Program-made: the position numbers and the translations under genes
The notes under the pieces: generated by a model
The model's input: the letters and a program-made list of their open reading frames with translations, nothing else
The model's database searches: none
Told to the model about the DNA's origin: nothing
Origin: Cloeon dipterum
Taxonomy: Eukaryota; Arthropoda; Insecta; Ephemeroptera; Baetidae
Assembly: GCF_949628265.1 (NCBI RefSeq)
Contig: NC_088786.1
Coordinates: forward strand, 930,001 to 994,000
Direction: 5' to 3'
DNA length: 64,000 nucleotides
In this document: one piece after another, positions 52,716 through 64,000 of the stretch
Numbering within the stretch: the first letter of the stretch is position 1
Layout of the letters: every line of letters begins with the position of its first letter

Positions 52716-54339
52716 CTTCGCTAAAAAAAGAGAAATTGATTCGATAGTCAAATTTTCAATAATTGGGAAAGCGAGAGTCCGGCTGAAAGTCGTCTGCTCA
52801 TTGTGCCAATTAAGCTCCTTTTTTTGATCTCATAAATATGACGTCTATAAAACGATCAGTGCGCCAAAATCAACCAATTTTCACAGGAATGTAGAGTTAT
52901 AGGCTTGTGTCGCTCTCGCTCCATTTTCATTCCGCCTGCATAGAAATGCAATAAAGCTCGGCTTTTCCGATCGATTATGCGCTGGAGATGCAATAAATCA
53001 GAGTGAAATTCGCCGCCGCAGCTTCGGCCCATTATATGTATCAACGCAGAGAGCTGGAAACGTCATTTATCAAAATGTGTATCAGTAGGTCCGACGCAGC
53101 AAAAGGACCGCTTAAGAATACCAACAATAATGACGGAGCTTTTATCCTTAATTACCGTCCAATCGCATAGCGTTATGCAATTTAATCGATTCAATGACCC
53201 ACAAGTTTTCAAAAGGCAGGCAACGAACACGATTCTCCGCGGTGCCCCGGTGTGCGAAACGGCAGATTTATGCTCCTATTAGCATTGAATCGAACGCCGC
53301 ATAAAAATGAATAAAGACAAAGTGCATGGCGCATTAACAAAGGGAAGAAGAAGAAGAGTTCACTGCATTCTCACAGGCGCTGCCGCGATGCGAGTCGATG
53401 ATAAAAACTGGGTCTTGTGTTTTAGGCGCATTAGAAATTCAGATTCTCTCTGATACACAGAATTTTGATTAGCCCTAATTGCCCATGGTCTGTCGACTCG
53501 GATGCACCTCGGGAATCTCCGGGTTCGATAATTGTACACGCTGTTAAACACAGCTTTTAGTTATATAAGAAATTATGATAACACACAAATGTTTAGTCGG
53601 GAATTTTGTAATTTTTAGATTTTTACACTCTGGCTAAAAGCACAGCGATCTGCATTCGAGGAAGTGATTACTAAAATGAACAGCAGCTGACCAAAGACCA
53701 AAGCGCGCTGCTTTTGTTATTTGCTCAATGAGGGCACCGTTCCATCCCATCCCATCCGTCTCACGCGTGCGATGAAAAATCCCCGATTATGCAACCTGTC
53801 GGCGGCAGGCAGCGCAGGATCAAAATATTTTTGTTATTTTACCCCCTGGCAGCGCAGGTTCGTGGAGAATCAGGCGCATAGCAGCTTACTTACTCGGTCA
53901 GTTAACGGGGATAAAGAGAAAGAAGAGATGTGGCAAAGTGGATAAAGCAAGCGCACATGCAGACAGCCTGCAGCATCTCTCGCTCACTCGCTTATTAAGC
54001 AGCCAACAATAATGAATGTCCGATGCTGGATGGCTGGCACAATTAAATTATGCTTTATTCAACTCGCCATGGACCGCGGCCATTACTTATTCTTCCTTTA
54101 ATTGGCCACACTCGCGTTTTGACCTACAGTTTGTTGATATATTCCAAACGGATTATCCTTTGTTTGTCTTGGGCAGGTGCAGCGGCAGGCCCATCAGGTG
54201 GCCCCTCGGCTTGGACCCTGGGGATTTTAAGCCCTCATCGTTTCACGGCGAGGAAAAACTCGTAAATGACGACTATATGACACGGGAACATTTCACACAA
54301 ATCCATCCAGGAATGTTTATTTAAAAAGGTCGGGTTTCC

Positions 54340-55050
54340 AAGATTCTGCGAAGTACGTTTTCATGATTTAAGAGTGATACTGCAAAACCCTGGAAATTCC
54401 TTTCAATTGAAGCCAAAATTGGCCTCAGTAACAGTGTAAATTTTCTAGAAAGGTGGCTGCAAAATGGTGAGGAATATCTCCTTACTTGAAATGCGATTTT
54501 ATTTCACAACAAAGAGTTTCCTTAAAATGCTGTTGGACAGATCTCGACGAGAGGAATCGAAATCTGCCAAGGAAATGTGGTCGAGCGATCTAAATTTTGG
54601 AAAAATTTGAAAAGGTACTTTGTACAACAATTTGTTTATCGATCAATTCACCAGTTGCATAAACCCTAAAAGTGTTCGAAGCCACCAACAGATGGCGCCA
54701 CCGTAGACTTTCGATTTTAAGGCACTTCCGCTGCGATTTCAGACTCAATCTAGCTACTGTGCATTCTTCAATTAATTTGGTATTTTTTACGTGCTGAACC
54801 GATTTTGGTTTTCAGCACGTCAAAAAAATTGCAAATTAATTGAAAAAAACAAAATAGCTAGATTGAGTCTGAAATCGCAGCGGAAATGCCTTAAAACCGC
54901 TTAAAACAAAATTTTTAAGAAAGTCTGTGGTTGCGCCATCTGTTGGCGGCTTCGATAACTAAGGGTTTATGCAACTGGTCAATTGCTATTGCATCCAACA
55001 ATTCAAATAATTATCCATCTACTTTAAATTCCTGTTGTTCTTTAGCTAAT
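54340..55050. repeat. 'CGTGATTTTACAG' family copy interrupted by a fold-back element
   Basis: Homologous to about 10110-10550. Alignment is lost exactly at GATCAATT (54641-54648) and resumes at AATTGCTATTGCATCCAACA (54981 onward), with a fold-back element in between. Confidence 0.75.
54649..54980. repeat. Fold-back MITE-like element, copy 2 (complete ends)
   Basis: Left end CACCAGTTGCATAAACCCT, right end AGGGTTTATGCAACTGGTC; arms carry GCCACCAACAGATGGCGCC and GCGCCATCTGTTGGCGGC, and CGCTGCGATTTCAGACTCAA with its reverse complement. It is flanked by AATT on both sides (TCAATT if two end bases are counted as target). It is related to 25838-26245 in a beta-tubulin intron and is noncoding. Confidence 0.85.
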
Positions 55051-58000
55051 TCTTTTTCCCAGCGAAACTTTGCATTTCGCAATTCTCCGCCAATTTTGGC
55101 CATCCTAGATATCAGCCTTGTGTATACGTACTTTTGAAATCTCGAGTGGATAAAATGGGAACGTTTACACTAGAACATTTTTACAACTGGCTGTCTGCTT
55201 AAGTCGGCCGTCATAATCCGCGCACGACTAATTAGCTGAATTTCTTCATCAAAAGTGAAAATAGGAAATCTCAGAGCGTGTTTGCCCTCGTAAACAGCTT
55301 GGACGAGGAACAAATGCTCAAAGCTGAATAAAGAGGGAAGCCGCTCATTAACGAGTGCCTGGCCGGAATTTACAGCTTTTTGAGCGCTTAACAATCGAAG
55401 AAAGAGATAAATTTTCATTAAAAAGCGGCACCCTGGTGTGTTTAAAGTCGTAAATTCAATAAAAATAGTGTCCTGCACGATATTCATTATATTCCCATGC
55501 ATTTTTTTTGTGAATCGGAGGAAGTGTACGGTGCGCCCCACTAAAAACAACCCGCCGCAGGAAGTTGCAGGTCAAGACCGCAGTCCTGAATTTTACGTAC
55601 TGACCGGTTTTAAACGTTTTTCTCTACAATGGCGAGTCGTCAACAATGCCTTTTTCGGCGCGGCAGGATGTGAGCAGCCGTCCATTCATCGATTTGTCTT
55701 TTGTTCCATTTGTTCGCCAAAAATGCCAGAAAGATCGATAAATTATTCTCTCTTTTGGAATATCTCGGAATAAAATAATATTTTTATCGCGACGAAGAAT
55801 CTGTGTTGCTCCCTGCTTCACCGCAGACACGTTTCGTCGTTATTATAGACCTCTGCTTCTTTCTATCCGATCTGCTACGGTCCGTCCACAAACAGGTGCT
55901 TTTCTCAGGAATGCTGCGTGGACCATTCACGCCAATTAAGATGAACTACTCGGGTGTGCGTTTGATTTTCAGTGAGAATACTGTATTGTGTTCTAAAAAA
56001 ATTCCAACAGCTGCTTTCCCACGCCTCAAAAATCGGTCTTCACTTGTGCATTTTCGTAAGAGGGAGAAGTGCAAATGCGCAGATCCTGCGCCACAACATG
56101 CATTCTAGTGTTAATAATCAGAAATTTTCTAGTGCAAGCTAAATCACGTCTTCAGCAGGTGCTTGTCCAAAGTAAAATGCATCCATGCGCATTCCGCCGC
56201 AATTAGGAAACTTGTATTTGCTCAATTAACGCCCCAATTCCTCATATATATTCGGAATTCTTTCTTCTCTCGCCGTTAATTTTATTAATAATTGTCGACG
56301 TGCTGATGAAACTGCGAATGTGGGTTACGACCGAAAAGCCGGCCTGCCCAGTCAGTTCGTTCATTCATTGAACAAGTGCTTTTAGTCGCGCGACGCAGCT
56401 GATTCAGGTTTATTATCGCGCGCACATCTGGTAAAAAGCAACAAGCAAAAGAATGGGAGACGCTTTTTGCACCTTGCACGTCGCGGCTCCGTCATCCGCG
56501 TCCTTTTCACGCGGCAAAGGTGAACAGAAGGGAAGAGAAAATTAGTTAGCACCTCTTGAAAAGTGTGTTGCTCTTCAAACTATAAGCCTCTAAATCGGCT
56601 TAAAGGCACGTTCATATGCTCGACGGATTTTAGTTGACAAAAATAAATTGGAGAGAAACTGCGGATTTTATTTTTTTATCAGCTTCTTGTAATAATTCGA
56701 TTGTAAAATTGAATTGATTGTTTATGGATTTGAAGGGAAAGTCCCCTAAATTCTGAAATAAATTGTGATTTTACAATTGATACGCCCGCTTGATCAGCAT
56801 GCCAACTTTTAAGCCGATTTTAATCTGAGAAATTGTAAGATATTTCCGGCTTCTTAGTGCTGGTTAAAAAATCTGATTTCCCTATGACATTTGTGTCTTT
56901 TTAATAAAAGGCCAAGGAGCAGAACCCGTTAATAGGTCTCCACGCAGCCGATTTTGCGATAAAAATGCATGAGCAGGCACTTATTTTTCTTGCTCGTCTC
57001 TGCCTCGCTTTTCTCGTTGACCCCTATTTCCCTGAGCTCGCGAACGTGTGTTTCTATTTTTCTCACCGGCGGCACGAGTACGTATACATATGAATTATTG
57101 CAATACTTCTTTCTCTCCTCTCTATTCTTTGTTCTCCGCGCAGAGGAATGTCGCTGCGCTGCGACCATTACTGCGTTTCATTAATTAAACGAGCGACCGA
57201 GGAATAGATTCGTGCGTTTGGATTTACACACATATATACAAGAAGCGCTGGCAGGCACTTCGTGCGCTCGCCCGCAATCGCTTATTTTATTACAAGTAGA
57301 CCGCGACGTGCGCGAATTAATTCCGCAACCGAATTTGAATTGTGTAATTATTGCTCGTATAAATGAGCCAAAATTCCTTTTCGGTATTTCAAGAGCCGCA
57401 TTCCAACGAGTATAAAAAAACACTCTTTCTCCGCGAAATTTATGTGAAACCTGCTCTCCTACTACTAAAAGCAAAATGCGGCGTGCATCGCGTACGCATT
57501 CATATATAAATATAAAATAAGTATGTCACCCGGCGTTTTCGACTGCGCCCAATCGGGAATTAATTAGGCAGTCGCGGCTGATTTGGTGATCAGAAACAAC
57601 ATAAACCGCAAAAGAAACAGCATGGAATCCGAGGGGCCAACGGTCCTTTCGCGCGGGCGTCGCCTTTCCCAGAAAATCACGCAGCACTAAATTGATTTTG
57701 ACAGCGGCAGACAAATTGCCGGGAATTATTCATATGATGCCCGCCGCGATGCATCCGAAGGTGTGGGTGCGACTTTTGTGGTGCACACGCGGGGTCAATG
57801 AAATTTGTTATTTCGTGTCTCTCTGCATGTGTGTCTGTGCAACGCCCGCAGTGCATAGCGGTCCGTCGTGCATCTTCTCGTTTGTTTGTGCAACGCTCAT
57901 CATCATCTCGGATGCAAATAATCGTATACTCAGTCAGGCACGCGCGGAGAATGCAACATGTATGACCTGGAAACTTAATTTTATTAGGCAGAAACAGCCA

Positions 58001-59654
58001 TAAATTAAGAAAGAGCAGCAGGACTGTTCTCGGATTGCATCGCAGCCAGGTCCAGGCTGGCCGATTTATTGTGACAAATTTTGAGATCCTTCAGATGTTT
58101 ACGGCGAAATGGACTAATAATTCGTTAGACTCACAACGGAATTAAAAATTCTTTTGGAGACCACCAGAAACAGCGTGACACCTAAATCTCTGCTGTTCCA
58201 AAGAGTCACATTTACGAAACTGCATGACTTGTATTCACGTTCCACGATGTACAGAAGTAGTTTCAAGGTGATAAAAAAACACTACATTCCGTAGCGTATA
58301 TAGTGCTGAGGTGCAAACAAGTTTTTTATAGTGCATAAATAAAGGGGTTGAAAGGATGACACCCTTAAATTGCTTTGGCTATCTAGGGGTGGTTATGACA
58401 CGAGTCTAGCGGTGGGCGGTTTTAAAAATCTGACCATTAGAAGCTGAGATTTTAAACCTTTTTTAAAAACCCAAAAATGCAAAAATTTAATAGTTTTTAT
58501 TTATAATAATAAAATAAAACCAGCCCGTTGGCTCGCATAATTAAGGCACTCTCAGGAGTGTCAAAGCAATGGGAGGTATTTGAGCAGTTCGGAGATCTAA
58601 CACTGGCTAACCAATGTCCGAGATGGCAAAAGTGGTTAGTTTAGTGACTCGAAATGCTCAAATTGCTCAACGGGCTGGTTTGCACCTTTCCAGCATGCGT
58701 GATTTGGCTTCACGGGACGAATGTCTAGCGTTTCAATGCGGTCCTCGGTGCGGAGGCAAGTGGCCCTTGAGTGGGTTGGGTCCCTGTGCGGCCTGGTGCG
58801 CCCATGTTATCCGTTCGCGGTGTTATTGGGACCCGGAATTCAGCATTCGTGCTAGTGCAGTGCGCGCCCTTCCCGCTCCTCGGACAGGGATACAAAAAAT
58901 ATACATGCAAAAACCTAATCCAGATTTTCACCAATCTCGCCTAATTTTTCACGCTCTACAAGATGGCATGATCAAAAATAAAAAAATTAAATTAATTCCT
59001 TTTCAAGTTTTGAGTTCTGGTTCGAAAATAGGATTTTAGTGACTTTGAATTTTGACCCATGAATTTAGAACCGATTTGTAAAAAATTCGAGTGCTTGCAA
59101 AACCCGTTCTCTTTTTAAATAAGAACGCCATCACATTTCCATTAATTTAATTTCCACTCATCGGCCACTGGAACAAAAAAAAAATAGGATTTCGCATTTT
59201 GCCTGTCTATATGCCTGTTTGCTCCATTTTCTCGTGATTGCATATATCAGAACTGTCAGATTAAATAATGATTACACGCACGCCCTGCGGGCTCGCATTC
59301 CGTCCGATCGGAAAACACGCGTCTCGAATGAATGATGCGTGGGTGGGCGCCAAAGGTGCATCCGATTCTGTTATCCGCGGCGCGACAGGTATATGCAGTA
59401 ATTTTGAGCCGCGGCAGAATGCATTTTAATCGCACACGCAGCCTTATAAATTATTTATAAGCTCGCCCAGCCCTTGATGCGGCAAGTTGGAAACAACGAT
59501 TTCTCAGAAAACATTTTTGATGGCTATCGAATATTCTCCTTCAATTTTTAGTACTTGCTATTCAAACGGTGTATTTATTTGCACGTAAATGTGTTCATCA
59601 ATGCAAAACGATTCCTTTTGATCTCTTTTTTTAAAGAGCGTCTTTGATGAAGTT

Positions 59655-59983
59655 TCTGAGCACACCAATCGATTCTTGAGGGTCGAATTATGCAAAGTGG
59701 ATATTTTTTCCGACCAAAGAGTGAAGCGCGACGAAGAACTTTTTTCCCGCCAAAACATTATGAATGCGAGAAGTGCGCATGCGTCAGAGCTGGCTGGATC
59801 TGAAAAAAGAAGTAGTCATTCGTCTCTCTGCAAGTGCTCAAACCAGCTCTGACGCATGCGCACTACTCACATTCATATAGTTTTGGCGGGAAACAAAGTT
59901 CGCACGTTGCGCTGCACTTTTTGGTCGGAAAAAATATCCACTTTGCATAATTCTACCCCCAAGAATCGATTGGTTTGCTCAGA
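59655..59983. repeat. Fold-back MITE-like element with NRF-1-like sites in both arms
   Basis: The left arm reads TCTGAGCACACCAATCGATT, then GAATTATGCAAAGTGGATAT, TTTTTCCGACCAAA and GTGCGCATGCGTCAGAGCTG; the right arm carries the reverse complements in mirrored order, ending AATCGATTGGTTTGCTCAGA. Arms are about 150 bp. The left end resembles the CAATCGATTCCTGAGG start of the repeats at 38923 and 35298. It is noncoding. Confidence 0.85.
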
Positions 59984-61435
59984 ATTTTCGTTAAATATTT
60001 GATAGAGTACTAAATTCACAATTTCACCAATATGGCTCCTCCTCCACAGTTTGAGCTTTTTACTTTCTCATTCTTTCAGTCTTCAGTCAAAGGTGTCAGC
60101 AGAGCTGGATTAAAACTCACGTCACTTATCCCAACAATGGATTATAATTACACGAAATGCGCCTCTCTCTATATTTCTTAATTATCCTAACAAGACTTTT
60201 AGCCTATCTGCATGCACCACTCGCGCCCAGCTGGGCGCCCTGCACAATATAACGGGCCGCTCGCTGTAATTTTGCATAAACTTCCTTTCCGAGAAGAATG
60301 AATGAACGAGCGAACTTTCGTTATTGTGTTAAACGCATAACAAGCTCTCGTCTCGGCCGGAGGGGTCAGAGGTGCTCGCGCCAGAAATTTGTATGCATAC
60401 TGCACGCTCTGATTTACTTAATTAGCGACTCACAATCAGGAGAGTTACAAGTTTGAGCCACGACCGCGTGCACGTTTATTGAACTGTCTATATAAGTGGC
60501 GAGAGATGCAGAAATGATCACGAATGTAATTACCTCTTTTAATTTCATTGCTTCTCGTCATGATGAACGCACCTAGAAAGAGTATACAGTTCATTTCCTT
60601 TGAGAGTGGTTTTTGCAACAAAACTCACATTGGTTTATTATTATATTCTTGCAGGAAGCCGTCGGCAATTATTTAACAATTTCTATATAGCTTCTCAAGT
60701 AACAGGATGTGTATGATGTAAATGCTATTTTTGCACGTGATTCACTTTTGAAGGTAATCAAGGTTGACGTGTTTATTGCAGTGAAATTGTTCACTCTCTT
60801 TATCTCTGTCTCAATCTCCAACTTTTGGTGCTCTATACGCTTTTCTGCCATAAACTTTCGACATTCGCCGTAATAAACAAGCAGAGAATCAATTCACGAG
60901 TGAGAATATATATTTTTGCACGATTTGCGGAGAACCACCAACTGAGCTACATTGCTCCTAAAGAGTACGATGAGAAGTCGTGAGCGGTCGGCTCATTAAT
61001 GGCCCTGATTACCATAAAGGTGAGCCGCGCGCTCGGCTCGGGTCGCAGCGCGGCGTGATATTGGGTCAGCAAAATATAATGGATCCTTCCCTGTCCACGT
61101 GATATTGAGTCATTTGGCGTGAATGGAAAATTATCTCAGGTTCGCCAATAAGTAAAATGTCCTTAAACCTACCGGGAGTCGGATTGACGCGACACGCAGA
61201 CATGGCGGGAAGTTTCAACGTAAAATGAAATTGGCTTGGAAAATTTATCACGAAAATAGGTTCAGCTTTTGTTCTTATTTCTTTACTAACAGCTGATTAG
61301 CCCGGTAATTGGCGAATCGGCCGTTAGATGGCACATCAGGCTAATGGAAATGTAACAAAATACGCGGGAATGAAATTTATTAGGTCGGTACGCCTCTTTT
61401 TCAACGTTTCTGATTGGCCACTGGACTGTCTCCTG

Positions 61436-61778
61436 ATTGGCCTCCATTATTACGACGCCATATTCACTTCTGACTAGCGGGAACCCGAACACAGATTGCA
61501 ATCTGGAAGCCGGTGGGAATTACGACTGCGCAGAAGGTTTAATTTGGGTCACGCATGCGCAGTGATGCGTTTGGCCTCTCAGTGAGATGTAGAAGTAATT
61601 TGAACATACTGCGCATGCTTCAGACTCGCACATGTTTACTGCGCAGCGTCAAAATGGGTGTGTTTTTGAAGCTGACTGATTTAACTAAAAATAAGTTATA
61701 TCTCCGGATTTGCCTCCATTATAACGACGCCATATTGACTATTCTGACCGGCGGGAACCAACACAGATCGCAATAACC
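61436..61778. repeat. Direct repeat pair flanking GCGCATGC-rich sequence
   Basis: CCTCCATTATTACGACGCCATATTCACTT...GCGGGAACC.AACACAGAT.GCAAT at about 61440-61502 recurs as CCTCCATTATAACGACGCCA... at about 61711-61775 in the same orientation. Between them are several GCGCAG/GCGCATGC sites (near 61530, 61553, 61609 and 61640). No coding sequence is seen. The layout is like a tandem or solo long-repeat remnant. Confidence 0.6.
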
Positions 61779-64000
61779 CTTGAATATTTTCACAAAGATT
61801 TTGCGCAATTTTATTTTAAAAAAAAAAAAACCTCGCATTTTTACCAAGAGAAAGCACAAGCAAATGGTTCCCGCGAATCGGCAAGTGCATTTTTTGTTAT
61901 AATTTGAGGTCAGCCCAGCTGGTACGGAAAGCGCAATTTCATTCTATTGCGGCGCACCCAATTCTCCGCCGTTCGTCCCGATATGGAAGCTGAATTGCGA
62001 AACAGCTCGAACCGCAGATTTGTTGCGCGCCGAATTTTGATTAAAACAACAAGCCAGCGGCGCTTCTGCAACGCTTTTACGTAAGCAGGCTGCGATCGGA
62101 CGCAACTAGATAATCACACGTGAGTGTACGTCTTTTCTATCCGTCGCCAAGCAAACCGCAAAGGCTCGGGTAAAAAGCCTCCTCGTCTGCTCTCAATATT
62201 CCGTTCTCAATTGGCGCACGCCGACTCCACTGTAGATCGATTCATCGTACAATTCTTTTCAAGAAGATCCGTTCGTGTTCCTTTGTTAGCTATGTTAAAT
62301 TTTGGCTCCACTCTTATGTGTTTGGACAAAATGGTTCGAGTTGGAGGGAAAATTGGCTAACGCAACAAAATTTACACCACAAATCGCATTATTTAATTTC
62401 GGAAAACTTTGAGACCTTATTATTAGTGGTGCAATTAAAAAAATATAAGGTGTGCGTTGGATACCTCACCTTGGAGCCAACACCAAATTTGATGTCCTAG
62501 GTCAAGGTCAAAGGTCAATTCTATTAATTTTGGGTTATAATTGAAATTTTCAGGATTTTGTGATTTTAAAAGTTGTCCCATGACATGTGTGAACTTCAGA
62601 GGTATTTCTTTACAAAATTCAATTCAAAACTCGAAAAACACGAGTTTTTTTTCATAAATTGTAATTTCCAAATCTCGGGTTCTATCCATCCGAATCGCAA
62701 AAACTACCCACCGTTATACTCGTCTCAACCTTCCCTGACCAGCTGAAGGGTTTAGAGGTTGCTTACTCTCACCCTTTTCAACCCCCTCTCTGCAATACAA
62801 AAGTATACTCTTCAATGTCCATATTCTAAACATTTTAATTTATATATTTCAAGTGTTTTTTTGTGTTCAAACAGATTCGCATATAGCTACAAGAAAGCTG
62901 CGCACTCCGAATTTCGTTTAGACCTCGGCGCCGAGAGCGTGAACAAGCAATAAAGCGAAAATTTAGCAAGGTTAACAATGGGGCGATACAAAAAAGGCAG
63001 ATGCAAAACGAGAGAGAAATACGACACTCTTTCCAGAAGAGAAATCAGCATTTTTATTTGTGTGCGCGATTTCACATCCCAATAACTCGCAAAATTGATT
63101 CCCAATTGATAACCCTCTCGTTAGCGAGGCGAAATCGAAATGACAAAAATTCCGTGGGGGCCAATTTAGGGAAAAGCGGCTCCATTGTTTTTGGTTTGTG
63201 TGCCCGCGACGAAAAGATTGATTGCACGACGTGGGAGGAAATGGCCGGCGCCGGGAGAAATCTCGCAATGCAAATCGAATGCACGCTGGAATGCATTTTT
63301 CGAGGTTGAGAGGCGCGCGCGCGAACAGAGGTCAGCCGAGAGGGCACGCGGCTCTCTGTGTCATTCCGTCCCGAGAGGCTAATTGCATTTTTCACACTTT
63401 TTACGACGCCGATCTGGGTCAAGAGTCGCCGTACGAGTGGAAAAACGAGAAATATGAAAAAGGGCGCGATAATCGTGTTGGAAAACCATCAAACTGGTTG
63501 TTTATTTAAATCGTAATTTATTTTCTCGTCGTGAAAAAAAAACAGACAACCTACACGAAGATCACACCTAAGGGATCCGAAGTTTGCTACGATGAAAAAT
63601 ATTTATTTTTAAAGTCTTTTGCTAGCTACGGGAATACATATTTAATTCAATATCTTAATGAAACTTAATATTCGCCAAATCAACTGTGATCGCCTGTCAA
63701 TACCCTCGAATCAAGTTACAGAGTCAGCTTGGGAAAAAAACTGTCACTATACCATATAAATTTTATTACACTTTATTTTGCTGCTCAGAAAAATACGCAT
63801 AATGTGTGGAGATGACGGAAAATACGAATCGTCCTTGATCGAGTGTGCGGTGATGCGCGCGCGTGTGCATTAATTACTCTTCGCTCGCGGCTCTCGATTT
63901 CAATTGGCTTCCTGATTGCGCCAATTGCTAACTCGGCGCTCTCTAGATCGATATTACACAATAATGTACTGAATTTATATGTAAGAAGTGTGTTCGCCCG

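Larger units (their letters stand above)
49535..64000. other. First intron of Spire, open to the right (>14.4 kb)
   Basis: After the donor at 49535 I found no second Spire exon and no other supported gene. It contains interspersed repeats (50000-50250, 52130-52350, 54340-55050 with a nested element, 56690-56830, 58250-58470, 59655-59983, 61436-61778, 62490-62800), GAGC, CCAG and GGCC runs (51691-51710, 51811-51832, 51874-51890), and a GC-richer patch at 58560-58900 of unknown nature. The remainder is AT-rich single-copy sequence. A possible small minus-strand open frame is listed separately. Confidence 0.65.

Noticed and set aside
53515-53540. GGGTTCGATAATT resembling a tRNA B box
   Set aside because: No matching A box or cloverleaf could be drawn around it.

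Overview
This is animal nuclear DNA, most likely from an arthropod and probably an insect. The genes are split by GT-AG introns, their exons are GC-rich and lie in AT-rich noncoding DNA, and most of the rest is short interspersed repeats. I could not fix the species. There is no bacterial-type operon, CRISPR array or rRNA, and I saw no tRNA I could support.

I reconstructed seven protein-coding genes exon by exon, with reading phase checked across every junction. In order they are: (1) the 5' part of an ARMT1/DUF89 metal-dependent phosphatase (minus, 1-1348, running off the left edge); (2) a BTB-BACK-kelch protein of the IVNS1ABP type (plus, 1965-20240) with two alternative first coding exons 10.3 kb apart; (3) NF-YC, the histone-fold gamma subunit of the CCAAT-binding factor (minus, 21679-23523); (4) a beta-tubulin (minus, 25184-41094) with an 11.6 kb first intron and an acidic tail on its own last exon; (5) a CCNDBP1/GCIP-like cyclin-D-binding protein (plus, 44140-46060); (6) a PITHD1-like PITH-domain protein (plus, 46849-47746); (7) the first coding exon of Spire with its KIND domain (plus, 49264-49534), whose next exon lies beyond the right edge, so 49535-64000 is intron.

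Layout: ARMT1 and the kelch gene are divergent and share a GC-rich promoter region (about 1349-1964). The kelch gene and NF-YC are convergent. NF-YC and beta-tubulin are in tandem on the minus strand. Beta-tubulin and CCNDBP1 are divergent, and CCNDBP1, PITHD1 and Spire are in tandem on the plus strand. The genes have unrelated cellular jobs (damage control, actin and tubulin cytoskeleton, transcription), so this is an ordinary housekeeping neighbourhood rather than a dedicated system.

Between the genes, at least nine families of short non-autonomous repeats recur, several of them long fold-back elements of MITE type. The clearest is a fold-back element at about 54650-54980 inserted into another repeat whose unoccupied relative survives near 10480, which shows the insertion point. 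One repeat family carries several CCAATCAG boxes, the sequence NF-Y binds. No autonomous transposase or reverse transcriptase was recognised. I found no convincing new biological system. The most checkable observations are the phase-matched alternative first exons, the beta-tubulin tail exon that intron retention would remove, and the nested repeat insertion.
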